From: an uncultured Bacteroidota bacterium
GTDB lineage: Bacteria > Bacteroidota > Bacteroidia > Bacteroidales > GWA2-32-17
Direction: 5' to 3'
Assembly (NCBI GenBank): GCA_903837285.1
Contig: CAILUD010000078.1
Coordinates: forward strand, 1 to 64,000
DNA length: 64,000 nucleotides
Shown in pieces: positions 45,019-54,277 of the stretch; position 1 is the first letter of the stretch, and every line of letters begins with the position of its first letter. The position numbers and the translations under genes were made by a program. Below the pieces are notes generated by a model. That model did no database searches, was not told the origin of the DNA, and worked only from the letters and a program-made list of their open reading frames with translations.

Positions 45019-47028
45019 ATGATAAAATTTAGATTCATATTTATTTTTTTCATTCTTCTAATAACTTCTCAACAAAAAGTTACGGCAGTAGAAATTGTTG
45101 ACTCATTAATTGAAAATTTTCCTAAAGGTGCTTCTGATTCTACAAGAGCTGTATTTTACATTAATGCAGGAAATAGCTCGAAAGGAAATACTCCAAAAGT
45201 AGCTTATGAAATGGCCTTAAAAGCTCTACGTATAAGCGAGTCGGCGAATATGCCAACCATTTTCATAGACGCCCAAAACCTAATTGGATCAATAAAAAAT
45301 GATTTGGGTGAATATACATACGCACTTGAAAGTCATATAAAAGCACTTGAAAAAGCAGAAACTATAAAGGATTATTACAGACTTTCTGCTACTTTTAATT
45401 ATATTGGCACAGTTTACTTAGCGCAAGGTATTCCAAAACAGGCTATAAGTTATTTCGAGCAATCGTTAAAAGTTGCAGAAGACAACCATACCAACAATCA
45501 GATTCTTAATAATCTTTATCGACTAGGTATTATTTACGAGTCGTTGGATAGTCTACAAATTGCATATAAATATTACAAACGAAGTCTTTTAATAGAAGAG
45601 GAATTAAAAAATAAAGAAGGTATTTTTTATAGCCTTCTTGGTATTGGTTCGGTAAGTGTTAAAAGAGAAAACTATTATCAGGCATTTATAATTTATAACA
45701 GAGCATTAAAAATTGCCGAAGACCTTAAGGTTTTAGCATATGTGTCTCTTTGTTACTCTCATTTAGGTGATTTGTTACGAGAACAAAAAGAATACGTAAG
45801 AGCCAGAAATTATTACCTCAAAGCATTAAATATTGCCGACTCTCTTGATTTTAATAAAGACAGGCGCGACTGTTACAAAAACTTGGCTATTACAAATGAA
45901 AATCTTCAGGTTTATAATGATGCATATTATTATTTAGGGCGATATATTGAAATAAACGATACTTTGTTTAATCAGGAAACAATTGCAAATAATTTGCAAA
46001 TGCAAATTCGAGTTGATTTAAGATCTAAAGAAAAGGAAATTGAAGGATTAAAACAAAAAGAGGAACAAGATAAAACTATTAGAATCATTCTGATTGCTTG
46101 TTTAATACTTTTCACGGTTTTAGCTTTTTTACTCTTCTATTTAAATAGGGTAAAACAACATACTAACAAATTGCTTAAAGAGCAAAACACAGAAATAGAA
46201 CAACAAAAAGAAGAAATTAGCACCAACCTTGAACAGCTTGCTATTGTAAACAATCAAATGTCGGCAAAAAACCAGCAAATTACCGATAGTATTATTTATG
46301 CAAGCACAATTCAGGAAACAATACTACCACATACAAATGTTTTTAAAAATTATTTTAAAGATTCTTTTGTCTTCTTTAAACCACGGGATATTGTTAGTGG
46401 CGATTTTTACTGGATAAACTACCGTAAAGGCAAAGTATATATAGCTCTAGCCGATTGCACAGGGCACGGTGTTGCTGGGGCATTTATGAGCATGATTGGC
46501 TACACATTGTTAAACGGGATAATTGAAGAAATATCCGACCCTTCGCCTGCCTCCATTCTCGAAAAACTTAACGAAAAAATACTGGCTTCGCTTCACCAGC
46601 ATGATACTCAGCATGACGACGGAATGGATATCGCAATTTGCGCTTACGATATGAAAAACCATACTATTGAATTTGCTGGTGCAAATCAAAATATTGCTAT
46701 TGCTTTAAATAATTCGGTAATTATTTATCAAGGCGATATATTTTCTATTGGCGGAACTTTTGGTAACAAAGCAAATCATAGTTTCACTAATCATATTATT
46801 AATATCGATAGCTCCACAACTGTTTATTTATATTCAGATGGATATCAAGATCAATTCGGACAAAGCGCAAATCAGAAATTTATGTCTACCCAGTTTATTT
46901 CAATGCTTAAAAATATTTGTATGCATCCTATTTCAGAACAACATGCAACAATTAGCAAAACATTTGAAGAATGGAAAGGCTCGCAAAAACAAACCGATGA
47001 TGTACTTGTTATTGGATTGAGATTTTAA
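45019..47028 (+). CDS. membrane TPR sensor phosphatase with SpoIIE (PP2C) domain
   Basis: The 669-residue protein has a signal peptide (about 1-24), TPR repeats (about 35-340, e.g. LSATFNYIGTVYLAQGIPKQAISYFEQSL), one transmembrane helix (about 354-376), a coiled coil (378-425) and a SpoIIE phosphatase (about 430-669). Catalytic motifs are complete: DIVSGDFYW, ADCTGHGVAGAF, DDGMDIAI, LYSDGYQDQF and TDDVLVIGL. The phosphatase half is clearly paralogous to that of the preceding gene, 16 bases upstream, so both are likely in one operon with different sensing parts. The target protein is unknown; an STAS-domain anti-anti-sigma factor is the usual one. Confidence 0.92.
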   Translation: MIKFRFIFIFFILLITSQQKVTAVEIVDSLIENFPKGASDSTRAVFYINAGNSSKGNTPKVAYEMALKALRISESANMPTIFIDAQNLIGSIKNDLGEYTYALESHIKALEKAETIKDYYRLSATFNYIGTVYLAQGIPKQAISYFEQSLKVAEDNHTNNQILNNLYRLGIIYESLDSLQIAYKYYKRSLLIEEELKNKEGIFYSLLGIGSVSVKRENYYQAFIIYNRALKIAEDLKVLAYVSLCYSHLGDLLREQKEYVRARNYYLKALNIADSLDFNKDRRDCYKNLAITNENLQVYNDAYYYLGRYIEINDTLFNQETIANNLQMQIRVDLRSKEKEIEGLKQKEEQDKTIRIILIACLILFTVLAFLLFYLNRVKQHTNKLLKEQNTEIEQQKEEISTNLEQLAIVNNQMSAKNQQITDSIIYASTIQETILPHTNVFKNYFKDSFVFFKPRDIVSGDFYWINYRKGKVYIALADCTGHGVAGAFMSMIGYTLLNGIIEEISDPSPASILEKLNEKILASLHQHDTQHDDGMDIAICAYDMKNHTIEFAGANQNIAIALNNSVIIYQGDIFSIGGTFGNKANHSFTNHIINIDSSTTVYLYSDGYQDQFGQSANQKFMSTQFISMLKNICMHPISEQHATISKTFEEWKGSQKQTDDVLVIGLRF

Positions 47029-47120
47029 GATTCAATCAATTATCCTTAATTTAGTAAAATTTCTTAATTAACTAAACGTTATAATTATGAAATTTCTTAA
47101 TTTAGCCAAAAATAATAACC

Positions 47121-47687
47121 ATGAAAACTAACAGATCGCAATATTTTGTTCTGGGATTAATACTTTTTCTAAGTATAAATTCATTTGCACAAACTGAAGA
47201 TTATAAAGAACCTGCATTACCTATTGATCAGGAAACAAAATTGATTTCATATTCAAAAATAATTGAAGTCACTGCAAATAAAGATTCTTTGTATAAAAAA
47301 GGGCAAATGTGGTTTCGAAAATTTTACAAAAACCCAACCGGTGTAATTCGTGAAAGTGATACCATTAGTGGTAAAATTTTAGGAAAACATCAAATAAAAA
47401 TTCTTAATCCTACCGATAAAAAAGGCATTCAAACAATGAAAGGCATTACCCAATACTCAGTTAACACATATTATAAAGATAATAAAGTAAGAATTGTGCT
47501 TACCGAAATTAATTTAACTGCAGCATCATATACTCCTATAGAAAAATGGCAAGACAAAACCGCTAAAGACTTTACTACAAAAAACTACTTTTACCTTGAG
47601 CAAATTGATAAGCAAATGAATGAAATACTTGTCGATTTTGAAAAGTTTATGAAAGAACCGGCAAAGGCGAAAAAGGATGAGTGGTAG
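47121..47687 (+). CDS. exported DUF4468-like protein
   Basis: The 188-residue protein has a signal peptide ending FAQT (about residue 24). The mature part resembles the DUF4468/TBP-like secreted family of Bacteroidota: YSKIIEVTANKDSLYKKGQMWFRKFYKN, followed by a strand-rich core with GKILGKHQIKI and TQYSVNTYYKDNKVRIVLTEI, and a final helix. Function unknown. It is convergent with the polymerase-like gene, with one base between stop codons. The 92 bases upstream contain a direct repeat of AAATTTCTTAATT and a 14-codon open frame from 47088 that overlaps this start; neither has clear function. Confidence 0.72.
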   Translation: MKTNRSQYFVLGLILFLSINSFAQTEDYKEPALPIDQETKLISYSKIIEVTANKDSLYKKGQMWFRKFYKNPTGVIRESDTISGKILGKHQIKILNPTDKKGIQTMKGITQYSVNTYYKDNKVRIVLTEINLTAASYTPIEKWQDKTAKDFTTKNYFYLEQIDKQMNEILVDFEKFMKEPAKAKKDEW

Positions 47688-47688
47688 G

Positions 47689-49020
47689 TTACTTTAATTG
47701 CTTTGCAGTTTTTTTCTTCTTTGCAAGAATTTTTGCAGGATCCTCTTTGTTAAACTTATATATAATATAAAACAAACTGCTTAAGAAAAATGGGATAAGC
47801 GGTATTTTATATCTTACAAGAGCACCAAAATTTGCAGTAGTTAGCCCCACCGCAAAGGCAAAAGTAAGCGAAAAAACTAATGAAAAAACAATTAATGAAT
47901 TATCAAAAACCACCTTTAACATATATTTAAATCCTACTTTAAAGACAGCTATTGTACATAATAAAACAACGTACAAGAATAAAAACAATAATATTGAATT
48001 TTCTATACCTGAAATTAACATTACAGGATTTTTTGCCTGCCAAATAAATGGCATAAATAATCCTACTGTTAACGCTATTGGAGTTTTGGCAATCACTCCA
48101 GTCAAAGTTGGTTCAAAGGAACCTATATCATAACTATTACCACCATAATAATCCTGCTTTAAATCAAATTGAGTAATTGAAGCTTTTTTAAGCATCCCAT
48201 CAACAGAAGAATATTGACCTGAGGTACTACCTAATTTAAACATCAATAAAGTACCCCCAACAACAATTATTAAAGCGAATAATGGAAGAATAGTATATTT
48301 TAAAATTATATTTTTATTTCTTTTCAAAGTATAATGAGCATACATTATAACAGTACCAGCAAACGAAGAATAAAATATATATGGTTTCATTGAAAGCAAA
48401 ACATATATGCCTATAATTAAAACAATTACATGAAACTTTATTTGTTGTTTGTAAATAAATGTTTTATAAAAAGAAACTATTAACCAGCATGTTGCACTTA
48501 ATGTATAACTATCTTTTAAAATTCCCGACCCCCAAAAAAACACAGAAGGAATAAATAATACCGAAAAAGCTAATTGATTAGAAATCTCTTTATTTTCTTT
48601 AACAAATAATTCTAATAAACGCCAAATGCCAAAATAAGTAAATGTTGATAAGAGCATTGTTGAAACAATAAAACTTTTACCTGACAATAAAATAAATGGC
48701 ACAGTTAATCTTACTACAGTATAAGAATTTGAGTCACCAAAAAAAATAGGATAACCAGTATTATTATCAAAAGCAGAATAGTTTTCAGAAGACAAATTTC
48801 CGAAAATAATTGAAGAAAAAATATTGAAATCTTTTGAAGCCATATTAATCAAAGCCAAAGAAGATCTATAATAGTTTATTGTATCACCTCCGTCTTTGTA
48901 ATAATAAATATAAATTAAGACTACTGAAATTCCTCCAATAATTTTAACAAATAACCCAGCAGAAAAAAACTTATAAATTGGGTTTTTTTTTTTCCATTTT
49001 CTTTTGATAATTATATGCAA
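47689..49020 (-). CDS. polytopic membrane protein, polymerase/EpsG-like, with frameshifted N-terminus
   Basis: The 443-residue protein has about 10-12 hydrophobic helices and recalls O-antigen/exopolysaccharide polymerases of the EpsG/Wzy type or GT-C enzymes, with periplasmic loop YYKDGGDTINYYRSS after the first helices and FFWGSGILKDSYTL mid-protein. It borders the polysaccharide locus. The predicted start MHIIIKRKWKKK lacks a first helix. In the next reading frame, minus-strand codons from 49090 encode a membrane helix (MYTYLLDIYDIILSPIYFLL...) that joins this frame if the 11-T tract at 48983-48993 is read with one base fewer. The functional protein is therefore probably about 24 residues longer. 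It could be a sequence error, a pseudogene or slippage. Confidence 0.75.
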   Translation of the reverse strand: MHIIIKRKWKKKNPIYKFFSAGLFVKIIGGISVVLIYIYYYKDGGDTINYYRSSLALINMASKDFNIFSSIIFGNLSSENYSAFDNNTGYPIFFGDSNSYTVVRLTVPFILLSGKSFIVSTMLLSTFTYFGIWRLLELFVKENKEISNQLAFSVLFIPSVFFWGSGILKDSYTLSATCWLIVSFYKTFIYKQQIKFHVIVLIIGIYVLLSMKPYIFYSSFAGTVIMYAHYTLKRNKNIILKYTILPLFALIIVVGGTLLMFKLGSTSGQYSSVDGMLKKASITQFDLKQDYYGGNSYDIGSFEPTLTGVIAKTPIALTVGLFMPFIWQAKNPVMLISGIENSILLFLFLYVVLLCTIAVFKVGFKYMLKVVFDNSLIVFSLVFSLTFAFAVGLTTANFGALVRYKIPLIPFFLSSLFYIIYKFNKEDPAKILAKKKKTAKQLK

Positions 49021-49090
49021 GAAGAATAATTAAAAGAAAATATATTGGAGATAATATAATATCATAAATATCTAAGAGATATGTGTACAT
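48983..49090 (-). other. out-of-frame 5' coding segment of the polymerase-like gene with 11-nt homopolymer
   Basis: From the ATG at 49088-49090 the minus strand encodes 32 residues including a hydrophobic helix (SPIYFLLIILLAYNYQKKM). It meets a run of 11 adenines (T at 48983-48993) and stops soon after as EKKKPNL. With 10 adenines it would read EKKNPIYKFF and continue straight into the downstream frame. Confidence 0.7.
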
Positions 49091-49317
49091 TGTTTTAATT
49101 ATTTACAAAACATGACAGTATTATAATTCTAAAATAAGTAATAATAAATCAAAGTTAGTAATAATTCTGAAAAAGTGAATTGTAAAACGTATTTTATTGT
49201 GATTAAAGATTATATGCCCAAACAAGAGAGAACTTTATTTTATCACATCCAATAAGATTAAATTCTTTTTTAAAAATAATTTCCTCATTTTTGTAGCAAT
49301 TATGAAACACTAGAAAA
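49091..49317. other. intergenic region between divergent polysaccharide genes
   Basis: This AT-rich gap lies between the polymerase-like gene (minus) and the GT-A gene (plus). A CATTTTTG at 49288-49295 is one mismatch from a -7 box for the plus-strand gene. A tiny ATG-AAA-CAC-TAG frame precedes the GTG start. Nothing else is recognisable. Confidence 0.4.
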
Positions 49318-50244
49318 GTGCAAAATAAATTCACTCATGCATTAAATTGGAGAATAAAAAAAACTCTTAACCCATTAAATAAATGGAGATGGTTTTTAAT
49401 TGATTACTTTGATTTTTCAAAAAAAGAGTCTGTTGAAAAAATTTCATTAATTGTAGTAGGACGAAATGATAATTATGGGGGTAATTTTTCTAAAAGACTT
49501 GAAACAACACTAGATTGGAATCTGTCTATTATACCAAATTCAGAATTGATTTACGTTGAATGGAATCAAATAAAAGAAAAAGCAAGTGATTGTGACTGGA
49601 TTTCTAAAAGATATAGCAATTCATACTGTTACATAGTTCCGAAAGAAATTCATAATCAAATTACAGTTAATTCTAAAATGCCGGTAATGGAATATTTTGC
49701 TAAAAACATAGGCATTAGAAAATCAAAAACTGATTGGATATTGTTAGTTAATGCAGATGTTTTAATTGGATTAGACGTTGCTAAAAACATCAAAAAACTA
49801 AATACCAACACTATTTACGGAACCCACTATATTAATATAATGTGGAACGAAAATAAAATCGACACAAAATATTTGAAAAATAAAAGAATAATAGAATCTA
49901 AATATGCTTGTGGTGCAAGCTTAAAAGCAAAAGTTGGAAATTTTATTCTTACAAACAAAAAAAACTGGATTAAAGCAACTGGTTACGACGAAACCTTAAT
50001 AAATGAAAGACTTGGCGTTGACGACAATGGCTTGGAACAACTAATGGTTTCAAAATATAAACAACGCGTTATTGGTCATCACTATCATTTAGATCATTCA
50101 GAATCATTTATTCATGGTCTTAACGAAACACACGGAACAAATACATTTAACAATGTCCCTTATAAAAATAAAGATGATTGGGGTCACATTAATTATCCAC
50201 TAAAACAAATTTCAGAGAGAATATGGGAATTAAAACAAATTTAG
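49318..50244 (+). CDS. putative GT-A glycosyltransferase
   Basis: The 308-residue protein has a GT-A-like core: EKISLIVVGRNDNYGGNFSKRLETTL, a nucleotide-sugar region, the DxD-like metal site WILLVNADVLIGL, and a C-terminal acceptor region with WIKATGYDETLINERLGVDDN, as in galactosyltransferase/GT2 enzymes. The start is a GTG; an upstream ATG runs into a stop after three codons, and the next in-frame Met is deep in the domain. It overlaps the next gene by 22 bases. Its place on the plus strand facing the main cluster suggests a side-branch sugar gene of the same surface polysaccharide. Confidence 0.75.
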   Translation: MQNKFTHALNWRIKKTLNPLNKWRWFLIDYFDFSKKESVEKISLIVVGRNDNYGGNFSKRLETTLDWNLSIIPNSELIYVEWNQIKEKASDCDWISKRYSNSYCYIVPKEIHNQITVNSKMPVMEYFAKNIGIRKSKTDWILLVNADVLIGLDVAKNIKKLNTNTIYGTHYINIMWNENKIDTKYLKNKRIIESKYACGASLKAKVGNFILTNKKNWIKATGYDETLINERLGVDDNGLEQLMVSKYKQRVIGHHYHLDHSESFIHGLNETHGTNTFNNVPYKNKDDWGHINYPLKQISERIWELKQI

Positions 50245-51029
50245 TACTTGGCGGATCTGGAACAATTGGTTCAGCGCTTTGTAATCACCTTGAAAAAAAA
50301 GGAGAAAAAGTAGTTAATTTAGATTTAAAAACTGGATTTGACATTAGATTTCATTCACTTGAACCTTTTAAAAAAGTGGATTATGTTTGGTTTTTGGCAT
50401 GGGAAGTTGGCGGTGCTAAATTTTTAACAAAAGACAGTAATTTAATTAACATTATTCACAACAACACCATTTTATGTGAAAAAGTGTTTTCTTTTTTAAA
50501 TGATACCCACATTCCATTCATGTTTACATCTTCTCAACTTGCAACAACTGAAACCCCATATGGAATTACCAAATTACTTGGTGAAAAATGGACTCAGATA
50601 CTTAATGGACAAACTGTTCGTTTCTGGAATGTATATGGATGGGAAGAACCTGGAGAAAGGTCACATGTAATCCCTGACTTAATTTTACAAGCTTTAACAA
50701 AAAAGTCAATCTACTTAATGACAAATGGGCAGGAAGAACGTCAATTTATATATATGGACGATTGTGTTGAAAATATGGTATTAGTTCGTAATAACAATAT
50801 TAAAAAGACAGATATAACAACTGGTATTTGGATTTCAATTGAAAAAATTGCTCAAATTATTGGAAAAGCCTTAAACGTACCCGTTATATTAGGTGAAAAT
50901 AAAGGATATTTTAAAGCAGTTGATCCAATTTATATTAATCCAAATTGCCAATATGAAACCACAATCGAACAAGGTATATTTAAAATAATAGAAAATGCAA
51001 AATTATATTTAAATAAATTAAACAACTAA
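50223..51029 (+). CDS. NAD-dependent sugar epimerase/dehydratase (extended SDR)
   Basis: The 268-residue protein shows the NAD(P) Rossmann motif LVLGGSGTIGSALCNHL. The catalytic Ser is in FTSSQLATTETPYGITKLLGEKW and the Y-x-x-x-K pair in YGITK. The substrate part contains VRFWNVYGWEEPGERSHVIPDL and QFIYMDDCVENMV. These enzymes convert NDP-sugars in the cytosol; the specific product is not readable. It is translationally coupled to the upstream GT by a 22-base overlap. Its stop codon overlaps that of the convergent glycosyltransferase at 51026. Confidence 0.88.
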   Translation: MGIKTNLVLGGSGTIGSALCNHLEKKGEKVVNLDLKTGFDIRFHSLEPFKKVDYVWFLAWEVGGAKFLTKDSNLINIIHNNTILCEKVFSFLNDTHIPFMFTSSQLATTETPYGITKLLGEKWTQILNGQTVRFWNVYGWEEPGERSHVIPDLILQALTKKSIYLMTNGQEERQFIYMDDCVENMVLVRNNNIKKTDITTGIWISIEKIAQIIGKALNVPVILGENKGYFKAVDPIYINPNCQYETTIEQGIFKIIENAKLYLNKLNN

Positions 51030-52261
51030 AGTACATTATTATAAATAATCCTATATACATTTTCGGCAATACTATAATTTCTATATTTCTCGGCAAAAGG
51101 TCTAATTTTAGAATATAATTCATCTCGGGTATTGGTTTTAAGTAATTTCTCAATTTCTAAAATTGAACTCAAATAAGCCGCAGAATTTAACTCTTCTAAA
51201 ACACTTCCTATATTATTTTGCTTAATAATATCAGAATCATCAGAAATATTATTTGTAATAACAATTGGCAAACCGAGCGCCCAATATTCTCCATTCTTAA
51301 TTGGTGTGCCATATCTTCTAGATGGTAATGGTTTCATTGGACAAATAGCAAAATCAGCCAATCCCATATAATCTGCAACTTTATTATGATTTACAAATTT
51401 TAAAATTAAAACATTAATCGGTATACCTTCTTTATTAAAATAGTATTTAATTTCCTCAAAACTATAACTACTTAACAATAAAACTCTAAATTGGTCTCCC
51501 CAAAAATCATATGCTACTTTTAAAAACTGAAAAGTTTCATTTGTAAGATAAAGTCCACCAAATTTACCAGCATAAACACAAACAACTTTATTCTTTAATA
51601 ATAATTCATCTTCTAATATTTTTAATTTTATGTTTTTGTATGAAAATAAATTTAAATCAACACAAGCAGGTTTAACAAAGTATCTAAGTTTTGATACCTT
51701 ATAAATTGATTGTGAGTGAGAGATCATTCCTGAATTTGCACAAACTACTTCTGTCGCTTTCTTTAGCTGTTTTCTTTCTAAACAAAAAAGTAATTTAAAC
51801 GCCATATTTTTTTTCTTCCAAGTTCCTCCCTCTATCATTGGTAATGCATGTGGTTCAAAGCTGTCTAAAATTAATTTCTTACCAGTAATTAAAGATAACA
51901 GATACCCCATACCACCTGCTGGTGTACACCAGGTATGTATTATCTCTATCTTTTTAAAATTGCAAAACCAAATAAGATTTAATATATTAATTAAATAAAA
52001 TATTAAAGCCACAAGTCCAAAAGGCTTATACTTTTTTGTTAAAACATATATATTTTGTTTTTTTAACTCCTTAATCTGAGATTTATTTTCTATAATGTTA
52101 TGAAAGAATGAGGATTTGTTTAATGTGAATAAATAAATTTTACTCTTAACTGATATTTGTTTTTTAATAATTAATAAATATGGTAGTGTATATGTTTGAA
52201 TTAGCGCATCATCAAAACTCCAGCTTGTTAACACTAATATGTTTTTTTTCGTTTTTGACAT
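51026..52261 (-). CDS. family 4-type glycosyltransferase
   Basis: The 411-residue GT-B protein has an N-terminal domain with KIEIIHTWCTPAGGMGYLLS and ANSGMISHSQS. The donor-binding C-terminal domain shows VCVYAGKFGG, ADFAICPMKPLPSRRYGTPIKNGEYWALGLPIV (the E-containing sugar-nucleotide motif) and SRRYGTPIKNGEY. It is the 3'-most gene of the minus-strand polysaccharide cluster. Its stop overlaps that of the convergent epimerase by 3 bases, with no visible terminator between them. Donor and acceptor are unknown. Confidence 0.85.
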   Translation of the reverse strand: MSKTKKNILVLTSWSFDDALIQTYTLPYLLIIKKQISVKSKIYLFTLNKSSFFHNIIENKSQIKELKKQNIYVLTKKYKPFGLVALIFYLINILNLIWFCNFKKIEIIHTWCTPAGGMGYLLSLITGKKLILDSFEPHALPMIEGGTWKKKNMAFKLLFCLERKQLKKATEVVCANSGMISHSQSIYKVSKLRYFVKPACVDLNLFSYKNIKLKILEDELLLKNKVVCVYAGKFGGLYLTNETFQFLKVAYDFWGDQFRVLLLSSYSFEEIKYYFNKEGIPINVLILKFVNHNKVADYMGLADFAICPMKPLPSRRYGTPIKNGEYWALGLPIVITNNISDDSDIIKQNNIGSVLEELNSAAYLSSILEIEKLLKTNTRDELYSKIRPFAEKYRNYSIAENVYRIIYNNVL

Positions 52262-52272
52262 GCTCTAATCAC

Positions 52273-53172
52273 CTATTTATGCACAAATATTAAATGTTTT
52301 ATAGTTGCATAAAATCTTCTTGAACTAAAAACATAAAAAGGTGAAATTAAAAAACCCTTTACTAAATATTTAAAAGACTTAACTTTATGTCTATTACTTA
52401 GTGCTAAATGTAACGAAATATAAGAATTACAACTAGCCTTAAAAACATTCATGTTTTTATAAAAATTCAAAATTTCTTTATTTATTAAAATATATTTTTG
52501 TAAAAGTTCGATTCTTAAAATCAACGCTTCTGCATTTTTTATTAAAACACTTCTATCTTCATGATTTACAATTGTTGAAGTTATCGTGTTAAGATTAATT
52601 ATTTCATATTTTACTGCCAATCTTAGCCATAATTCCCAATCTTCTAATGCAGAAAGTTTTCTATCAGTATTAAAGGGATTTGACAGAATTATTTCTTTCT
52701 TTAAAAACACACCATTACAACTAAAAACATTTCCTTTAATTAACAACTTGCTTAAATCACCGTTTAAATTATCTACTTTTTTGATAATTTTTCCATTTGG
52801 CAACTTAATATCGTAGCCCAAATGAAAGATATTTACTTTATTGTTTTTAACAATAAGGTCATTGGCCGTTTCTAAATGATTTGGATAAAGCAGATCATCA
52901 GAATCTAAAAAATTAACAAATTCTCCATTAGCTATATTAGCACCATAATTTCTTGCTACTGCACGTTCTTCATTTTGTTTTTTAATATATTGAATTCGAG
53001 GGTCTGTTATTGAGGAAATTATTTCTTGAGTATTATCTGTACTTCCATCATCAATAACTAGTAGTTCAAAATTTGCATGCGACTGTCCTAAAACAGAATC
53101 TATTGTTTTTTTAATAAAACTTGCACGGTTATAAGTTGGAATTATTACTGAAAAAAATACTTTATTTTTCAT
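52273..53172 (-). CDS. family 2 glycosyltransferase
   Basis: The 299-residue GT-A enzyme begins VFFSVIIPTYNRASFIKKTIDSVLGQ, with the nucleotide-binding LLVIDDGSTDNTQEI and the DxD-type metal site NFLDSDDLLYPNHL. ALEDWELWLRLA carries the acidic catalytic ED motif of inverting GT2 enzymes. A C-terminal hydrophobic/basic segment may contact the membrane. It overlaps the preceding GT4 gene by 11 bases, so coupled translation is likely. The linkage it makes is unknown. Confidence 0.92.
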   Translation of the reverse strand: MKNKVFFSVIIPTYNRASFIKKTIDSVLGQSHANFELLVIDDGSTDNTQEIISSITDPRIQYIKKQNEERAVARNYGANIANGEFVNFLDSDDLLYPNHLETANDLIVKNNKVNIFHLGYDIKLPNGKIIKKVDNLNGDLSKLLIKGNVFSCNGVFLKKEIILSNPFNTDRKLSALEDWELWLRLAVKYEIINLNTITSTIVNHEDRSVLIKNAEALILRIELLQKYILINKEILNFYKNMNVFKASCNSYISLHLALSNRHKVKSFKYLVKGFLISPFYVFSSRRFYATIKHLIFVHK

Positions 53173-54277
53173 ATAATTCTTCTAATTCATTTATCATCTT
53201 GTCAACCGTAAACAGTTTTTCAACATCAACTAAACCATTCTCTATAATCTTTTTCTGCATATCTTTATTTACCAAAAGACTATATATAGAATTATATATT
53301 TCTTCTGAATTATTATAAGGAACTACTAATGCATTATATTGGTTTTTTATAAATTCATGTGCAATTCCAGACATTGTTACAACTGAAGGAATTTCAGCCG
53401 CCATAGTTTCAATATATATTTGGCCAAAAGCCTCGCTATATTTATCAATCGGAGTATGAACAAAAATGTCAAATAATTTATATAATGCAAAAATGTCATC
53501 TTCAAATAGAATTTCTGTATAGTTCTCGGCAGGTATTTCAGATAATTGTTTTTTTATCTCCATTTCATATGGACCTGCAGCATTTGCCAAAATTAAATGC
53601 GCTTTTGGAAAATCATTAAGAATTTTTATAAATGCAGGGATAATATATTGAATTCCTTTCCAATGAATATATCTAGAAATCACTCCTATTACAGGCCTTT
53701 TTGACTCATTTTGGTGATATTTTTCTTTTAATTTCGCTATCCTTTCTAATGAGATGTGCTGAAAATCGGATTTTTTTATTCCATGATGAATGATTGAAAT
53801 TTTTTTACTATCAGCATTTTCCATATCAATCAAAATATTTTTAACATTTTCACTAATAGCTATAATATCTGTAGACAAATAATTTATTAATTTATCATAC
53901 TTTACTGCATTAGGATGATATTGGTGATGAATGGTAGCGTTATGTCTTGTATGAATCCTTTTTTTTATTCCAATAAATTTTGCTGCTAAAAGGCCTATTA
54001 TGCAAGCATCAAAAAGATGTGCATGAACTATTTCAATCTTTTTATTTCTTAATATTTTTACTGTTGTTATAACAGCTGTTAAAAAATTCTTTTTGCCGGA
54101 ATAATTTATTCTATATGTGTCAATATTGTTTCGCCTTAAGAAATCTTCAAAATAACTATTAGTATTGTTTAATAAAATAAATGTAAGATTAAACTTTTCT
54201 TTATTTAATAATTCAACCGTCCATTCGTAATTTACAGATTTATTAACAAAAGATATTATATATGCGATTCTCTTCAT
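53162..54277 (-). CDS. family 4 glycosyltransferase
   Basis: The 371-residue GT-B enzyme has the N-terminal acceptor half with IEIVHAHLFDACIIGLLAAK and IHTRHNATIHHQYHPN. The donor-binding half has RPVIGVISRYIHWKGIQYIIPAF, the E-x7-E-type motif YSEAFGQIYIETMAAEIPSVVT, and a C-terminal helix crossing back. It overlaps its neighbours by 11 bases and 1 base. Retaining transfer of a hexose to a lipid-linked intermediate is typical; the exact sugar is not evident. Confidence 0.93.
   Translation of the reverse strand: MKRIAYIISFVNKSVNYEWTVELLNKEKFNLTFILLNNTNSYFEDFLRRNNIDTYRINYSGKKNFLTAVITTVKILRNKKIEIVHAHLFDACIIGLLAAKFIGIKKRIHTRHNATIHHQYHPNAVKYDKLINYLSTDIIAISENVKNILIDMENADSKKISIIHHGIKKSDFQHISLERIAKLKEKYHQNESKRPVIGVISRYIHWKGIQYIIPAFIKILNDFPKAHLILANAAGPYEMEIKKQLSEIPAENYTEILFEDDIFALYKLFDIFVHTPIDKYSEAFGQIYIETMAAEIPSVVTMSGIAHEFIKNQYNALVVPYNNSEEIYNSIYSLLVNKDMQKKIIENGLVDVEKLFTVDKMINELEELYEK

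Noticed and set aside
47088-47132. Fourteen-codon open frame overlapping the start of the DUF4468-like gene
   Set aside because: Too short to distinguish from chance and without a leader-peptide pattern; the nearby direct repeat of AAATTTCTTAATT explains the similarity to upstream sequence.
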